Positions 36,276 through 45,019 of a stretch of 64,000 bases of DNA are shown in pieces. Each line of letters opens with the position of its first letter. Within the stretch, counting starts at the first letter, position 1. The notes under the pieces are model-generated. The model was not told where the DNA came from. It searched no databases and saw only the letters and a list, made by a program, of their open reading frames with translations. The DNA is from Emcibacter sp048269205 (lineage in GTDB: Bacteria > Pseudomonadota > Alphaproteobacteria > Sphingomonadales > Emcibacteraceae), in contig NZ_JBLXJC010000004.1 in the NCBI RefSeq assembly GCF_048269205.1, positions 62,001 to 126,000 of the forward strand, written 5' to 3'. The translations under genes and the position numbers were made by a program.

Positions 36276-37004
36276 ATGACATATAGCCCTGTGGCAGAAA
36301 CAACGGACTTGCTCACGACATCAGTTGCCGTGGTTCCCGCTCCGGCCGCTGTGGAGACAAAGCTAAACAATCCGGTCAGTGCCGACAGGCGCAAAGACGT
36401 AAGGAAAAAAGTCCCGCTGGAGGAGAAAAACATTACCGGGGATCGGGAACAGGAGCTAGGAGCCGGATTGCTTGAGCGGATCTCGAAGGACCGTGACCGG
36501 GAGGCCTTTATCCGTCTCTATGAACTCTTCGCCCCGCGGCTGAAAAGTTTCTTGATGGGCCGCAAGCTGGACGAGCAGCAGGCTGAAGACCTGATGCAGG
36601 ATGTCATGCTCAAGATATGGCGCAAGGCGGGCAGTTACAATGCGCAGAAAGCCAGGGTCTCCACCTGGATTTTTACCATAGCCCGAAACAGCCATATTGA
36701 TAAAATCAGGCGGCAGAAGGTTATCGAAGTTGATGCTGATGACCATTTGCCCGACCTGGTTGATGAAAATGAAACCGATGAATTGGTGGCCGCCGGGCAA
36801 ACCGCTGACGCGATCCGGCAGGCCATTGATGATCTCAGGCCCGAACTGGGCGAAGTGATTTCCAAGGCGTTTCTCGAAGAAATGTCCCATACGGAAGTCG
36901 CTGAAGAGCTGGGCCTGCCGCTGGGCACGGTGAAGTCACGCATTCGACTGGCGGTCAGCAAACTGAGACAGTCGCTGAGAGAACATAAAGAGACAATATC
37001 ATGA
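36276..37004 (+). CDS. rpoE: ECF sigma factor, RpoE/ECF11 type
   Basis: Extracytoplasmic-function sigma factor. Region 2 reads AFIRLYELFAPRLKSFLMG through DLMQDVMLKIWRKAGSY and region 4 ends with SHTEVAEELGLPLGTVKSRI. The neighbouring ChrR-type anti-sigma (4-base overlap) and lipid operon point to the singlet-oxygen-responsive RpoE group of Rhodobacter. The first ATG gives 242 residues, with an N-terminal ~60 residues unlike the family. A TTG at 36468 has AGGAG five bases upstream and gives 178 residues, close to the usual size; an ATT near 36432 after GGAGGAG is another oddity. Because the autoregulatory promoter starts at about the ATG, the shorter form seems more likely. Confidence 0.9.
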   Translation: MTYSPVAETTDLLTTSVAVVPAPAAVETKLNNPVSADRRKDVRKKVPLEEKNITGDREQELGAGLLERISKDRDREAFIRLYELFAPRLKSFLMGRKLDEQQAEDLMQDVMLKIWRKAGSYNAQKARVSTWIFTIARNSHIDKIRRQKVIEVDADDHLPDLVDENETDELVAAGQTADAIRQAIDDLRPELGEVISKAFLEEMSHTEVAEELGLPLGTVKSRIRLAVSKLRQSLREHKETIS

Positions 37005-37639
37005 GTAATGGTTTGGTCACAGATGAATGGATTTTGTCCTATGCGGCCGGCGGCCTTGACCAGGGTCATGCCCTGCTGGTGGCCACCCAGGCGGCTATGC
37101 GTCCGGAGATCCGGCGCAAGGTCAGTGAAGCAGAAGCAGTGGGCGGCGCATTTTTGGAAACCTCGAAAGCTGTCCCGGTCAACGACGGGTTGCTGGGTAA
37201 AATACTCGAGCGCTTGCCGGATGTGGAACCGGAAGAACACATACAGGATGATATCCCAAGCCTGCCGGCGCCGCTGGCGGACTATCTTGGTTGCGGGCTT
37301 GATGACCTTGACTGGCGCTTCATGGGACCGGGTCTGAAGAATGTGCGGCTCTGGACCGGACCCCATGATGAACGGCTGTGGTTGCTGCGCGCCAAAGGCG
37401 GAATTACCATACCGGAACATGGTCACCGCGGTGTAGAGATGACTCTGGTGCTGCGGGGCAGCTATCATTGCGGCAACGAAACATTTTTGCCGGGCGACAT
37501 GGATATGTCCGATGATGACAAGACCCACCAGCCGGTGATCAATCCCGGCGAGGATTGTATTTGTCTGGTCCTGACCGAAGCGCCGCTCAAATTCAATTCC
37601 CTGATGGCCCGACTGGCCCAGCCGCTGATTGGATTGTAG
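37001..37639 (+). CDS. chrR: ChrR-type cupin anti-sigma factor lacking the N-terminal zinc site
   Basis: 212-residue anti-sigma factor of the ChrR family that holds RpoE inactive until singlet oxygen or peroxide stress. The N-terminal anti-sigma domain aligns without gaps to ChrR (ILSYAAGGLDQGHALLVATQ) but the zinc ligands known for R. sphaeroides ChrR (His6, His31, Cys35, Cys38) correspond here to Leu5, Gln30, Arg34 and Ile37. The C-terminal cupin keeps all four ligands: His140, His142, Glu146 and His176. It overlaps the sigma-factor gene by ATGA, the usual arrangement for stoichiometric expression. Confidence 0.9.
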   Translation: MSNGLVTDEWILSYAAGGLDQGHALLVATQAAMRPEIRRKVSEAEAVGGAFLETSKAVPVNDGLLGKILERLPDVEPEEHIQDDIPSLPAPLADYLGCGLDDLDWRFMGPGLKNVRLWTGPHDERLWLLRAKGGITIPEHGHRGVEMTLVLRGSYHCGNETFLPGDMDMSDDDKTHQPVINPGEDCICLVLTEAPLKFNSLMARLAQPLIGL

Positions 37640-37760
37640 CACCTCTATTTGCAATTGTGTATTTTGTCTCAGGGAAAGGGCGACATTCATATTGTATTGT
37701 CCAGTGGTTTTCGTTTAGGGTCTGGGTCTGAAATCAACATTCTCTCCGGGAGGCCTCTTA

Positions 37761-39215
37761 ATGGAACTCAAGAACCAGAATTTGATCCGGATGAAATCCT
37801 ATATCAACGGCCAGTGGGTTGAGGCGGATAGCGGCAGTTTATTCGCCGTTACCGACCCGGCATCCGGCGCCGAACTTGCCCGGGTTTCCGACTGTGGGGC
37901 TGCCGAAACGGTCCGGGCCATCGAAGCGGCCGAGACCGCCTTTGCCGCCTGGAAACTGACCACGGCCAAGGAACGGGCCGCTTTATTGCGCCGTTGGTTC
38001 CAGTTGATAATGGATAATCAGGAAGATCTGGCCCTTCTCATGAGTGCGGAACAGGGTAAACCGTTGGCGGAATCCCGCGGCGAGATTGCCTACGGCGCCT
38101 CTTATCTGGAATGGTATGCAGAGGAAGCGAAGCGCGCCTATGGTGATGTGATCCCGACCCCTGCGGCGGACAAGCGTATTGTCACGCTCAAACAGCCGGT
38201 CGGGGTGGTGGCCTCCATTACGCCCTGGAATTTCCCGAGCGCAATGATTACCCGCAAGGTGGCCCCTGCTCTTGCGGCAGGATGCACCATTGTCGTCAAG
38301 CCCAGTGAGGAAACGCCGCTTTCCGCCCTGGCGCTGGCGGAACTTGCCGAACAGGCCGGATTGCCCGCGGGCTGTTTCAATGTGGTCTGCGGAACTGACG
38401 CCGCGGCTATTGGCGGAGAAATGACCTCCAGTCCCATTGTGCGCAAGATCAGTTTCACCGGCTCTACCCGGGTCGGCAAGCTGCTTCTGGAACAGTCTGC
38501 GAAAACAGTGAAAAAAGTCTCCATGGAGCTCGGCGGCAATGCCCCGTTCATCGTCTTTGATGATGCGGATCTGGACGCGGCGGTGGCCGGCGCCATGGCC
38601 AGTAAATACCGCAATGCGGGCCAGACCTGTGTCTGCGCCAACCGTCTTCTGGTGCAGGACGGCGTTTATGATGCTTTTGCCGCAAAGCTGGCCGAAGCCG
38701 TGCAAGGCCTGAAGCTGGGGGCTTATACCGAGGAAGGCGCCACCACAGGTCCGCTGATCAACCGGGCGGCGGTGACCAAGGTGGACGGGCTGGTGAAGGA
38801 CGCTCTGGACAAGGGGGCGACGGCGTTGGCCGGCGGGGTAGGCGGTGAAGATGACAGCCAGTTTTACACGCCAACCATCCTCACCAATGTGACCCCGGAA
38901 ATGGATATCTTCAACGAGGAAATTTTCGGTCCCGTGGCGCCGCTCTACCGGTTTGAAACCGAACAGGAGGCCATCGAGATGGCCAACGACACGCCTTACG
39001 GCCTCGCCTCCTATTTCTATGCCCGGGATATGGGCCGCATCTGGCGGGTCAGCGAGGCACTGGAATATGGCATGGTGGGGATTAACGAGGGAATTATCTC
39101 CAATGAAGCCGCCCCATTCGGCGGCGTCAAGGAAAGCGGGATTGGCCGCGAAGGCTCCCGTTACGGTCTCGACGACTATATGGAACTGAAATATCTGTGC
39201 ATGGGCGGGATCTAG
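37761..39215 (+). CDS. gabD: NAD(P)-dependent succinate-semialdehyde dehydrogenase-like aldehyde dehydrogenase
   Basis: 484-residue aldehyde dehydrogenase most like GabD. Cofactor region: ITPWNFPSAMITRKVAPALA and KPSEETPLSALALAELAEQA; catalytic residues are Glu256 in MELGGNAPF and Cys290 in GQTCVCANR. It oxidises succinate semialdehyde to succinate in GABA-type catabolism, though related semialdehydes (for example methylmalonate or glutarate semialdehyde) are possible. A GGGAGG precedes the start. It sits just upstream of the hydantoinase-type cluster on the same strand but has no copy of that cluster's ACTA/TGGTAGT site, so it may be regulated separately. Confidence 0.88.
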   Translation: MELKNQNLIRMKSYINGQWVEADSGSLFAVTDPASGAELARVSDCGAAETVRAIEAAETAFAAWKLTTAKERAALLRRWFQLIMDNQEDLALLMSAEQGKPLAESRGEIAYGASYLEWYAEEAKRAYGDVIPTPAADKRIVTLKQPVGVVASITPWNFPSAMITRKVAPALAAGCTIVVKPSEETPLSALALAELAEQAGLPAGCFNVVCGTDAAAIGGEMTSSPIVRKISFTGSTRVGKLLLEQSAKTVKKVSMELGGNAPFIVFDDADLDAAVAGAMASKYRNAGQTCVCANRLLVQDGVYDAFAAKLAEAVQGLKLGAYTEEGATTGPLINRAAVTKVDGLVKDALDKGATALAGGVGGEDDSQFYTPTILTNVTPEMDIFNEEIFGPVAPLYRFETEQEAIEMANDTPYGLASYFYARDMGRIWRVSEALEYGMVGINEGIISNEAAPFGGVKESGIGREGSRYGLDDYMELKYLCMGGI

Positions 39216-39236
39216 CCGACCGTCTCCTGTCTGGAA

Positions 39237-39254
39237 ACTATTAATATTGGTAGT
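39237..39254. promoter_or_regulatory. Predicted operator (ACTA-N7-TGGTAGT) before the hydantoinase gene
   Basis: The sequence ACTATTAATATTGGTAGT is an imperfect 18-bp dyad. The same outer bases at the same spacing occur upstream of the racemase gene and the TonB receptor gene. It lies 129-146 bases before the hydantoinase start. Binding by the local MalT-like regulator is an inference. Confidence 0.55.
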
Positions 39255-39280
39255 ATCCGGATTGTCAGCTTCGGGCGGGG

Positions 39281-39310
39281 CTACTGCCAATATTCGCCCC
39301 CGCCTACCAA
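39281..39310. promoter_or_regulatory. Two inverted half-sites (TTGG(C/T)AG) before the hydantoinase gene
   Basis: Read on the minus strand, 39290-39281 is TTGGCAGTAG and 39310-39304 is TTGGTAG, both matching the right half of the 18-bp site at 39237-39254. The first also shares the AATATTGG context. They make a cluster of three half-sites within 75 bases of each other, as expected of a cooperative activator. Confidence 0.4.
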
Positions 39311-39382
39311 TTATAGCTTTTGCCTTTAGGTCTTGCCGTTCTCCATACTCTGTACACGAGTTGCAGATATGGAGAAGGTCGG

Positions 39383-40948
39383 ATGAGAATAGGTGTTGAC
39401 GTTGGCGGGACAAATACTGACGCAGTCCTGATGGACGGGCGGAAAGTTGTCGCTTCCAGGAAAACCCCCACAACCGAAAATGTGAGTGACGGCATTGTCA
39501 ATGCCATAACTTCGGTACTGGAACAATCCGGTACGACGGCCAGCACCGTCAAATGTGTCATGATCGGTACTACCCAGTTCACCAATGCTTTTGTGGAACG
39601 CAAGCACCTGGTCGAGGTCGGGGTGATCCGGCTGGCGCTACCGGCCAGTCGCGGTATTCCGCCGTTGACCGATTGGCCTGAAGATATTCGGGATGTAATC
39701 GGGGACAATATAGAGATGGTCCGGGGCGGCTATCAGTATGACGGTCGCCTGAACAGCGAATTTGACGAATTCGGATTTCGCGCTGCGGCCCGGCGCCTGA
39801 AGGAGAAAGGCCTCAGGGCGATTGCCGTCTCCGGTCTGTTTTCCCCGGTCAATAGCGAGATGGAGGAACTGGCAGAGCAGATCCTGCTGGAGGAAATACC
39901 CGACTGTACGGTAACGATTTCTTCCCGTATCGGCCGTATCGGCCTTATTGAACGGGAAAATGCGGCGATCATGAATGCCAGCCTGGCGGAATTGTCGGTG
40001 CGGGTGGTTTCTTCCTTCCGCAAGGCCCTTGCGGACCTGGGGATTAGCGCGCCCTTTTTTATCAGTCAGAATGACGGTACCCTGATGAAGGCGGATTTTG
40101 TTGAAAAATATCCGGTGCTGACCTTTGCCTCCGGCCCGACCAACAGCATGCGGGGGGCGGCCTATCTTTCCGGGCTGGATGATGCGCTGGTCGCGGATAT
40201 CGGCGGCACCACCACGGATATCGGCATGCTGGTCAACGGCTTTCCCCGGGAATCCTCCATGACCGTGGACATCGGCAGTGTGCGCACCAACTTCCGCATG
40301 CCTGATGTGTTTGCCCTTGGCCTTGGCGGTGGTTCCCTGGTGACCAAGGACGACGATCCTGCGGTCGGGCCCAGATCCGTAGGCTTTCGCCTGATGGATG
40401 AAGCTCTGGTCTTTGGTGGCAAAACCCTTACCGCAAGCGATATTGCCGTGGCGGCGGGGTATGCGCAGATCGGCGCGGCGGAAAAGGTTGAGGATCTGGA
40501 CAGCGACCTGGTCCGGAAAGCGGTTAAAAGAATTCACGCCATTGTCGCCGACGGGATTGACCGGATGAAAACAAGCGCCGATCCAGTGCCGCTGATTCTG
40601 GTCGGCGGCGGCGCTGTGCTGATCAGTCAGGATATCCCCGGGACAACTGAAACCATCATTCCCGACAATGCCGGTGTGGCCAATGCCATAGGTGCTTCCA
40701 TTGCCCAGGTGGGCGGTGAGGTTGACAAGGTCTATTCCTACGATCAGGTGGGTCGCGATGCCGCCATGGATGAAGCCAAAAGGGAAGCAACGGAAATGGC
40801 TCTGGCAGCCGGGGCCGCCCCTGATACCGTCCAGGTCGTGGATATTGACGAAGTGCCGATAGCCTATATGCCGGGCGGCTCTGTGCGTCTCAGGGTGAAA
40901 GTAGCCGGCGAACTTGATTTGGATAAAGTGACAAGGATGGACTCATGA
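39383..40948 (+). CDS. Hydantoinase/oxoprolinase family protein (HyuA-like)
   Basis: 521-residue protein of the HyuA/oxoprolinase family with an ASKHA ATPase-like fold. The N-terminal phosphate loop is GVDVGGTNTDAVLMDG, with IGTTQFTNAFVERKHLVEV, VADIGGTTTDIGMLVNG and LGLGGGSLVTKDD as further family motifs. Members open hydantoin, oxoproline or related cyclic amide rings, often with ATP. The start follows GGAGAAGG. No HyuB-type partner is present; instead it overlaps a DUF917 gene by 4 bases. That pairing is common for this subgroup, whose substrates are mostly undefined. Confidence 0.87.
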   Translation: MRIGVDVGGTNTDAVLMDGRKVVASRKTPTTENVSDGIVNAITSVLEQSGTTASTVKCVMIGTTQFTNAFVERKHLVEVGVIRLALPASRGIPPLTDWPEDIRDVIGDNIEMVRGGYQYDGRLNSEFDEFGFRAAARRLKEKGLRAIAVSGLFSPVNSEMEELAEQILLEEIPDCTVTISSRIGRIGLIERENAAIMNASLAELSVRVVSSFRKALADLGISAPFFISQNDGTLMKADFVEKYPVLTFASGPTNSMRGAAYLSGLDDALVADIGGTTTDIGMLVNGFPRESSMTVDIGSVRTNFRMPDVFALGLGGGSLVTKDDDPAVGPRSVGFRLMDEALVFGGKTLTASDIAVAAGYAQIGAAEKVEDLDSDLVRKAVKRIHAIVADGIDRMKTSADPVPLILVGGGAVLISQDIPGTTETIIPDNAGVANAIGASIAQVGGEVDKVYSYDQVGRDAAMDEAKREATEMALAAGAAPDTVQVVDIDEVPIAYMPGGSVRLRVKVAGELDLDKVTRMDS

Positions 40949-42039
40949 AGCTGGAATTGACGGATCTGGAGGATTTTGCACGCGGTGCGGCGTTTCTCGG
41001 AACAGGCGGCGGCGGCGATCCCTATATCGGCAGGTTGCTTGCCCGGCATGCCATCAAACAATTCGGCGTCCCGAAAATCATCGAGCCGGACGAACTTGCC
41101 GATGATGCCCTGGTGTTTGCCATTGCCATGCTGGGCGCCCCGACAGTTCTGGTGGAAAAAGCCGCCTGCGGCGACGACATTGATCTGGCCATTGACAAGC
41201 TGGCCGAGCGTATCGGGCGCCGGCCGGATGCATTGATTCCCATAGAAATCGGCGGAATCAATTCGACCGTGCCGATTGTGGCTTCAGCCCGGACCGGCAT
41301 TCCTTTGGTGAATGCGGACGGCATGGGCCGTGCCTTTCCGGAAGTGCAGATGGTGACCTTCAATGTTTACGGTCATCCGCCCACACCCATGTCGGTGGTG
41401 GACGAGCATATGAACGCGGTGGTGGTGGATGCGCAGGATGCGAAAACGGCTGAGAACCTGGTTCGTTCCATGGCCATTCAGATGGGCCTCAGTGTCGTGA
41501 CCGCCAACTATCCGGTGTCCGGCGAGGTCGTGAAAAAATATGCGGTGAAACACACCCTTACCCTGGCCCTGGAAATCGGCCGGGCCATACATCGGGGGCG
41601 CCAGGAAGGAAATCCGGTGGAGGTACTTGCCGACTATCTCCGGTCCACCGACTATTATCGGCACTGCAAAATTCTCTATGATGGCAAGATCACCGACATC
41701 AGGCGGGAAACCACCCGCGGCTTTTCTGTTGGCCATTGCCGCATTGATCCCCTGACGGGCGCCGGAGACCCGATGGAAATTGTTTTCCAGAATGAAAATC
41801 TGGCCGCCCGAACCGGCGGGCGGACTCTGGCCATGGTGCCTGACCTGGTTTGTATCGTAGATCGGGAAACGGCCGAGCCGGTGCCGGTTGAATCCCTTCG
41901 TTATGGCCAGCGTGTCAAGGTCATTGCGGCAAGTGTGCCGCCGATCATGCGCACCCCCGAGGCGCTGGCGACATTTGGCCCCCGGTGTTTTGGCCTGGAG
42001 GAGGATTATATCCCGATCGAGGAAATCCAGGAGATCTGA
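40945..42039 (+). CDS. DUF917-family protein
   Basis: 364-residue DUF917 protein with the defining N-terminal AAFLGTGGGGDPYIGRLLAR and PIEIGGINSTVPIVASA, VNADGMGRAFPEVQM further on. DUF917 proteins pair with hydantoinase/oxoprolinase-family proteins, and one named subgroup acts on S-methyl thiohydantoin; the activity of this one is not predictable. It is translationally coupled to the HyuA-like gene by a 4-base overlap, so the two probably form one enzyme or act consecutively. Confidence 0.87.
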   Translation: MKLELTDLEDFARGAAFLGTGGGGDPYIGRLLARHAIKQFGVPKIIEPDELADDALVFAIAMLGAPTVLVEKAACGDDIDLAIDKLAERIGRRPDALIPIEIGGINSTVPIVASARTGIPLVNADGMGRAFPEVQMVTFNVYGHPPTPMSVVDEHMNAVVVDAQDAKTAENLVRSMAIQMGLSVVTANYPVSGEVVKKYAVKHTLTLALEIGRAIHRGRQEGNPVEVLADYLRSTDYYRHCKILYDGKITDIRRETTRGFSVGHCRIDPLTGAGDPMEIVFQNENLAARTGGRTLAMVPDLVCIVDRETAEPVPVESLRYGQRVKVIAASVPPIMRTPEALATFGPRCFGLEEDYIPIEEIQEI

Positions 42040-42090
42040 CGGCAAAGGAGAGGCAATTGACGGAACTCGCGCGGGTGTTATATTTATGCC

Positions 42091-44820
42091 ATGAGTAACG
42101 ATGTTCCCCAGGTTCCGGTTGACCCGATCCCCTGGCTGGTTTCGGCCAAGGTTGTCCCGCCCAGAAAAAATTCTGTGCTGGCGGAGCGAATATCCATACT
42201 CGATCGTCTTTCAGGGCATAAGGAAAGACGGGCAACCATTCTGGAGGCCCCCGGGGGTTTCGGAAAAAGTACACTGCTTGCCCTGTGGCGCAGCAGGCTT
42301 TTACAGGCCGGTGATCGGGTTGCCTGGTTGACGCTGTGTGCGGAAGACACCGGCGGTACCCTTGTCACCTATCTTGCTTATGCCCTGCATATGGCGGGAC
42401 TGGATGTTGGCGACACCGGGCTTCTGACAAACAGTAATTCAGTTTCTGATGACTATATATATAATCTCAATCTTCTGATCGGTGCGCTGCAGAAGGCGGG
42501 AGAAAACGTCACTCTGATCCTGGATGATGTGGAGCTTGTGGCCGAAGAGGAGGCGCTGCAGGTTCTGAATGTGCTGTGCCGGCATGCCCCGGAGAATCTT
42601 CACCTTGCTGTTGCCTTCCGGCGCAATCCCGGCTTGCAGTTGAGCAATCTGTTGCTGGATGGCGCCGCCATTCGATTGACCGCCGAGGAGATGCGTTTCT
42701 CTGCCGAGGAAGTGGCCGAGTTTTTTGATCACGCCCTGTCCCGGGCTGACATGCAGACGGTGCTGGACCGCACCGAAGGATGGCCGGTTGCCCTGCGTCT
42801 GCTGAAAGGCGGTACTGCAGGCGGGAGCGGCGATATAGATCGCATCCGCCTGTTTTCGGGGGAACGTGGCCTGGCGGCCGAATATTTCGCCGAGCAGGTC
42901 TTTTCGAGGCTGTCCGAAGCAGAACAATCCTTCCTGCTCGATGTCTCTGTTCTGGAATGGCTCGAGGTGCCTTTGATCGATGCAATCAGGGAATCAAGCG
43001 ATGCGAGACGGATCCTGGATACCCTGTCCCATCTTGAGGGGGTCATTGTGTCCCTGGACGCCCAGGAGGAAACCTATCGCCTGCATGCCCTGTTCCGGGA
43101 ATTTTTATTGAACAGCCTGCAGCGGGATAACATCCGGCATTATATGGATCTTCAACGGCGGGCCGCCCGTGTCCTGGCCGGGAGAAGTCGTCTTCTGACG
43201 GCCCTGCGGCATGCCAACCAGGCCGGCGACAACCAGCTGTTTGGCGAAATACTGGAACAGGCAGGTGGTATCCGGATCTGGCTCCGGGAGGGCATGACCC
43301 GCATATTGCAGGCGGTACGGATTATGGATGACCGGGTGGTTCAAACATTTCCGAGGCTTGCCTTTCTCAAATGTGTCGTGGCGATGAAAGCAGGTCACTT
43401 ACGGGATGCCCAGGTCCTGTTCAAGCAGATCGAGCAGCAGACAGATGGTTTCCTCCGTGACCGGGAAGGCGGAGATGACAAGGCGCTTTACCAGGAACAT
43501 ATTTTTGTCCGTTCGACGTTGGCGGCCTATGGCTGTCACACCCTGAGTGACGAATTGCTGTCCGAGCTTCTTCCGGAAAATATGGATTCTCCGCAGGATG
43601 ACGCCATTACCCTCGGCCACCATAAAACGCTGTTGTGTGTCGCCAATAACCAGCGGGCTGATTTTGCAAGATCCTGGCGTTTCGGCAAAGAGGCCATCGA
43701 ACATTTCCGCCAGATCGGTTCCGTTTACGGGGAATTATTTATCGATTTTCATTTTGGATCAATTTGCATGGTGCAGGGGGAGCCGCATGACGCCGCTGGC
43801 CATTATGCCCGGGCCCTGAAATTTGCGCGCAAACATTTCCCCCGGGACCAGGGCATCCAGCTGGTGGGCGATATTTTGACGGCCGAGCTGGATCTGGAAC
43901 GTAATCTGGTCAAACGGTTCAAGCGCAAACTCAATAACATTATTCAGCGCCTGCACGGCAGTGAAGCGTGGTTTGATATCTATGCCGCAGCCTATGGCGT
44001 TGTCGCCGAGGTTATTCTGGAGGAGGAAGGGTTTGAGGATGCGCAGGCTTTCCTGCGGGAGGCAACCGAAAGGGCCGAGGAGCAGGGCCTGACAAAATTA
44101 TCCAGTTATCTGGCGGCCTTGCGGGTTTCCATTTTGCTGGCCGAGGATAATCTGGAGCAGGCAAGAATTCATTATGAAAAGAGCGGACTGCCGACGACGC
44201 CAGCCGCTATCTTTGATCTCGAGGGTAACAGTTGGCGCGAGGCAGAAATTATCGGCTGCACATATCTCCAGCTTCAGATGTCTTCCGGAAAGTTTGACAC
44301 CGCCCGGGACCTTGCCCGGCAATTCCTGTCCTTTGCCGAGAACAGAAACCTGGGGCGGGCTCTCGCCCGGGGGCTTGTGCTGGCGGCGGTTCTGGAAAAT
44401 GCTGCCGGCAACAGGGAGGCGGCGCTGATATACCTCGGCCGGGCGGTAAAACAGATAAAATACAGTGAATATGTCAGGCCGTTTGTCAGGTTCGCTGACC
44501 AGGTTGGTCACCTCCTTCCCCTGCTTGCTTCTGAAACCGAAGACGAGGAACTGAAAATTCAGGCAGAGAAGATCGCAACTCAACTGAAAATATCTGGTGA
44601 GACAAGTGAAACCGGGCAATTTTTCAGTCATCGGGAGATGGAGATCCTGCGCGGCCTTGACCGGGGATTCCAGGACAAGGTGATCGCCAAGGCGTTGAAT
44701 GTCACGCCGCATGCTGTCAGGTACCATCTGAAAAATATTTACGCCAAGACCAATGCCTCCAATCGCATCCAGGCCCTGAACAAGGCCAAAAAGATGGGCG
44801 CGTTTTCCACTCCGGGCTGA
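42091..44820 (+). CDS. MalT-like large ATP-binding LuxR-family regulator (LAL)
   Basis: 909-residue transcription regulator of the LAL/MalT type. A Walker A loop EAPGGFGKST (residues 52-61) and a Walker B VTLILDDVEL near residue 145 mark the STAND-type NTPase. A long helical, TPR-like region (~350-820) probably binds the inducer, and a LuxR helix-turn-helix ends the protein (FSHREMEILRGLDRGFQDKV, HAVRYHLKNIYAKTNASNRI). It lies between the HyuA/DUF917 genes and the racemase gene on the same strand, 51 bases after DUF917. It is the natural candidate to bind the repeated ACTA-N7-TGGTAGT sites of this locus. Confidence 0.88.
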   Translation: MSNDVPQVPVDPIPWLVSAKVVPPRKNSVLAERISILDRLSGHKERRATILEAPGGFGKSTLLALWRSRLLQAGDRVAWLTLCAEDTGGTLVTYLAYALHMAGLDVGDTGLLTNSNSVSDDYIYNLNLLIGALQKAGENVTLILDDVELVAEEEALQVLNVLCRHAPENLHLAVAFRRNPGLQLSNLLLDGAAIRLTAEEMRFSAEEVAEFFDHALSRADMQTVLDRTEGWPVALRLLKGGTAGGSGDIDRIRLFSGERGLAAEYFAEQVFSRLSEAEQSFLLDVSVLEWLEVPLIDAIRESSDARRILDTLSHLEGVIVSLDAQEETYRLHALFREFLLNSLQRDNIRHYMDLQRRAARVLAGRSRLLTALRHANQAGDNQLFGEILEQAGGIRIWLREGMTRILQAVRIMDDRVVQTFPRLAFLKCVVAMKAGHLRDAQVLFKQIEQQTDGFLRDREGGDDKALYQEHIFVRSTLAAYGCHTLSDELLSELLPENMDSPQDDAITLGHHKTLLCVANNQRADFARSWRFGKEAIEHFRQIGSVYGELFIDFHFGSICMVQGEPHDAAGHYARALKFARKHFPRDQGIQLVGDILTAELDLERNLVKRFKRKLNNIIQRLHGSEAWFDIYAAAYGVVAEVILEEEGFEDAQAFLREATERAEEQGLTKLSSYLAALRVSILLAEDNLEQARIHYEKSGLPTTPAAIFDLEGNSWREAEIIGCTYLQLQMSSGKFDTARDLARQFLSFAENRNLGRALARGLVLAAVLENAAGNREAALIYLGRAVKQIKYSEYVRPFVRFADQVGHLLPLLASETEDEELKIQAEKIATQLKISGETSETGQFFSHREMEILRGLDRGFQDKVIAKALNVTPHAVRYHLKNIYAKTNASNRIQALNKAKKMGAFSTPG

Positions 44821-44828
44821 CCGGTTGC

Positions 44829-44866
44829 CCCGGAACTATCTTTTTTGCCCGGAACTATCTTTTTTG
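44829..44866. repeat. Perfect 19-bp tandem duplication upstream of the racemase gene
   Basis: CCCGGAACTATCTTTTTTG occurs twice head to tail (44829-44847 and 44848-44866) with no mismatch. The second copy runs into GTAGT and so completes an 18-bp predicted operator; the first copy carries only the ACTA half. It begins 8 bases after the regulator's stop codon. Confidence 0.9.
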
Positions 44867-44871
44867 GTAGT
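44854..44871. promoter_or_regulatory. Predicted operator (ACTA-N7-TGGTAGT) before the racemase gene
   Basis: ACTATCTTTTTTGGTAGT has the same outer bases and the same 18-bp length as the sites before the hydantoinase and TonB receptor genes. A further ACTACC half-site lies at 44899-44904. It is about 150 bases upstream of the racemase ATG. Confidence 0.55.
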
Positions 44872-45019
44872 CACTGTTTTTAGGCAAGCATCTCCCCGAC
44901 TACCTGTTTTATCTGAAATCTACCGAAAGCTTCCTTTGCGGGCCCTTCAGGGGAACTGTAATATTCCATTTGTTTGTAATTGTATTCCGGTGCCGGAAGA
45001 CCCTATCAGGAGGAGTTCC

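Noticed and set aside
44825..45019. A 65-codon N-terminal extension of the racemase
   Set aside because: It would cover the tandem repeat and operator, has no family similarity, and a strong AGGAGG sits just before the internal ATG.
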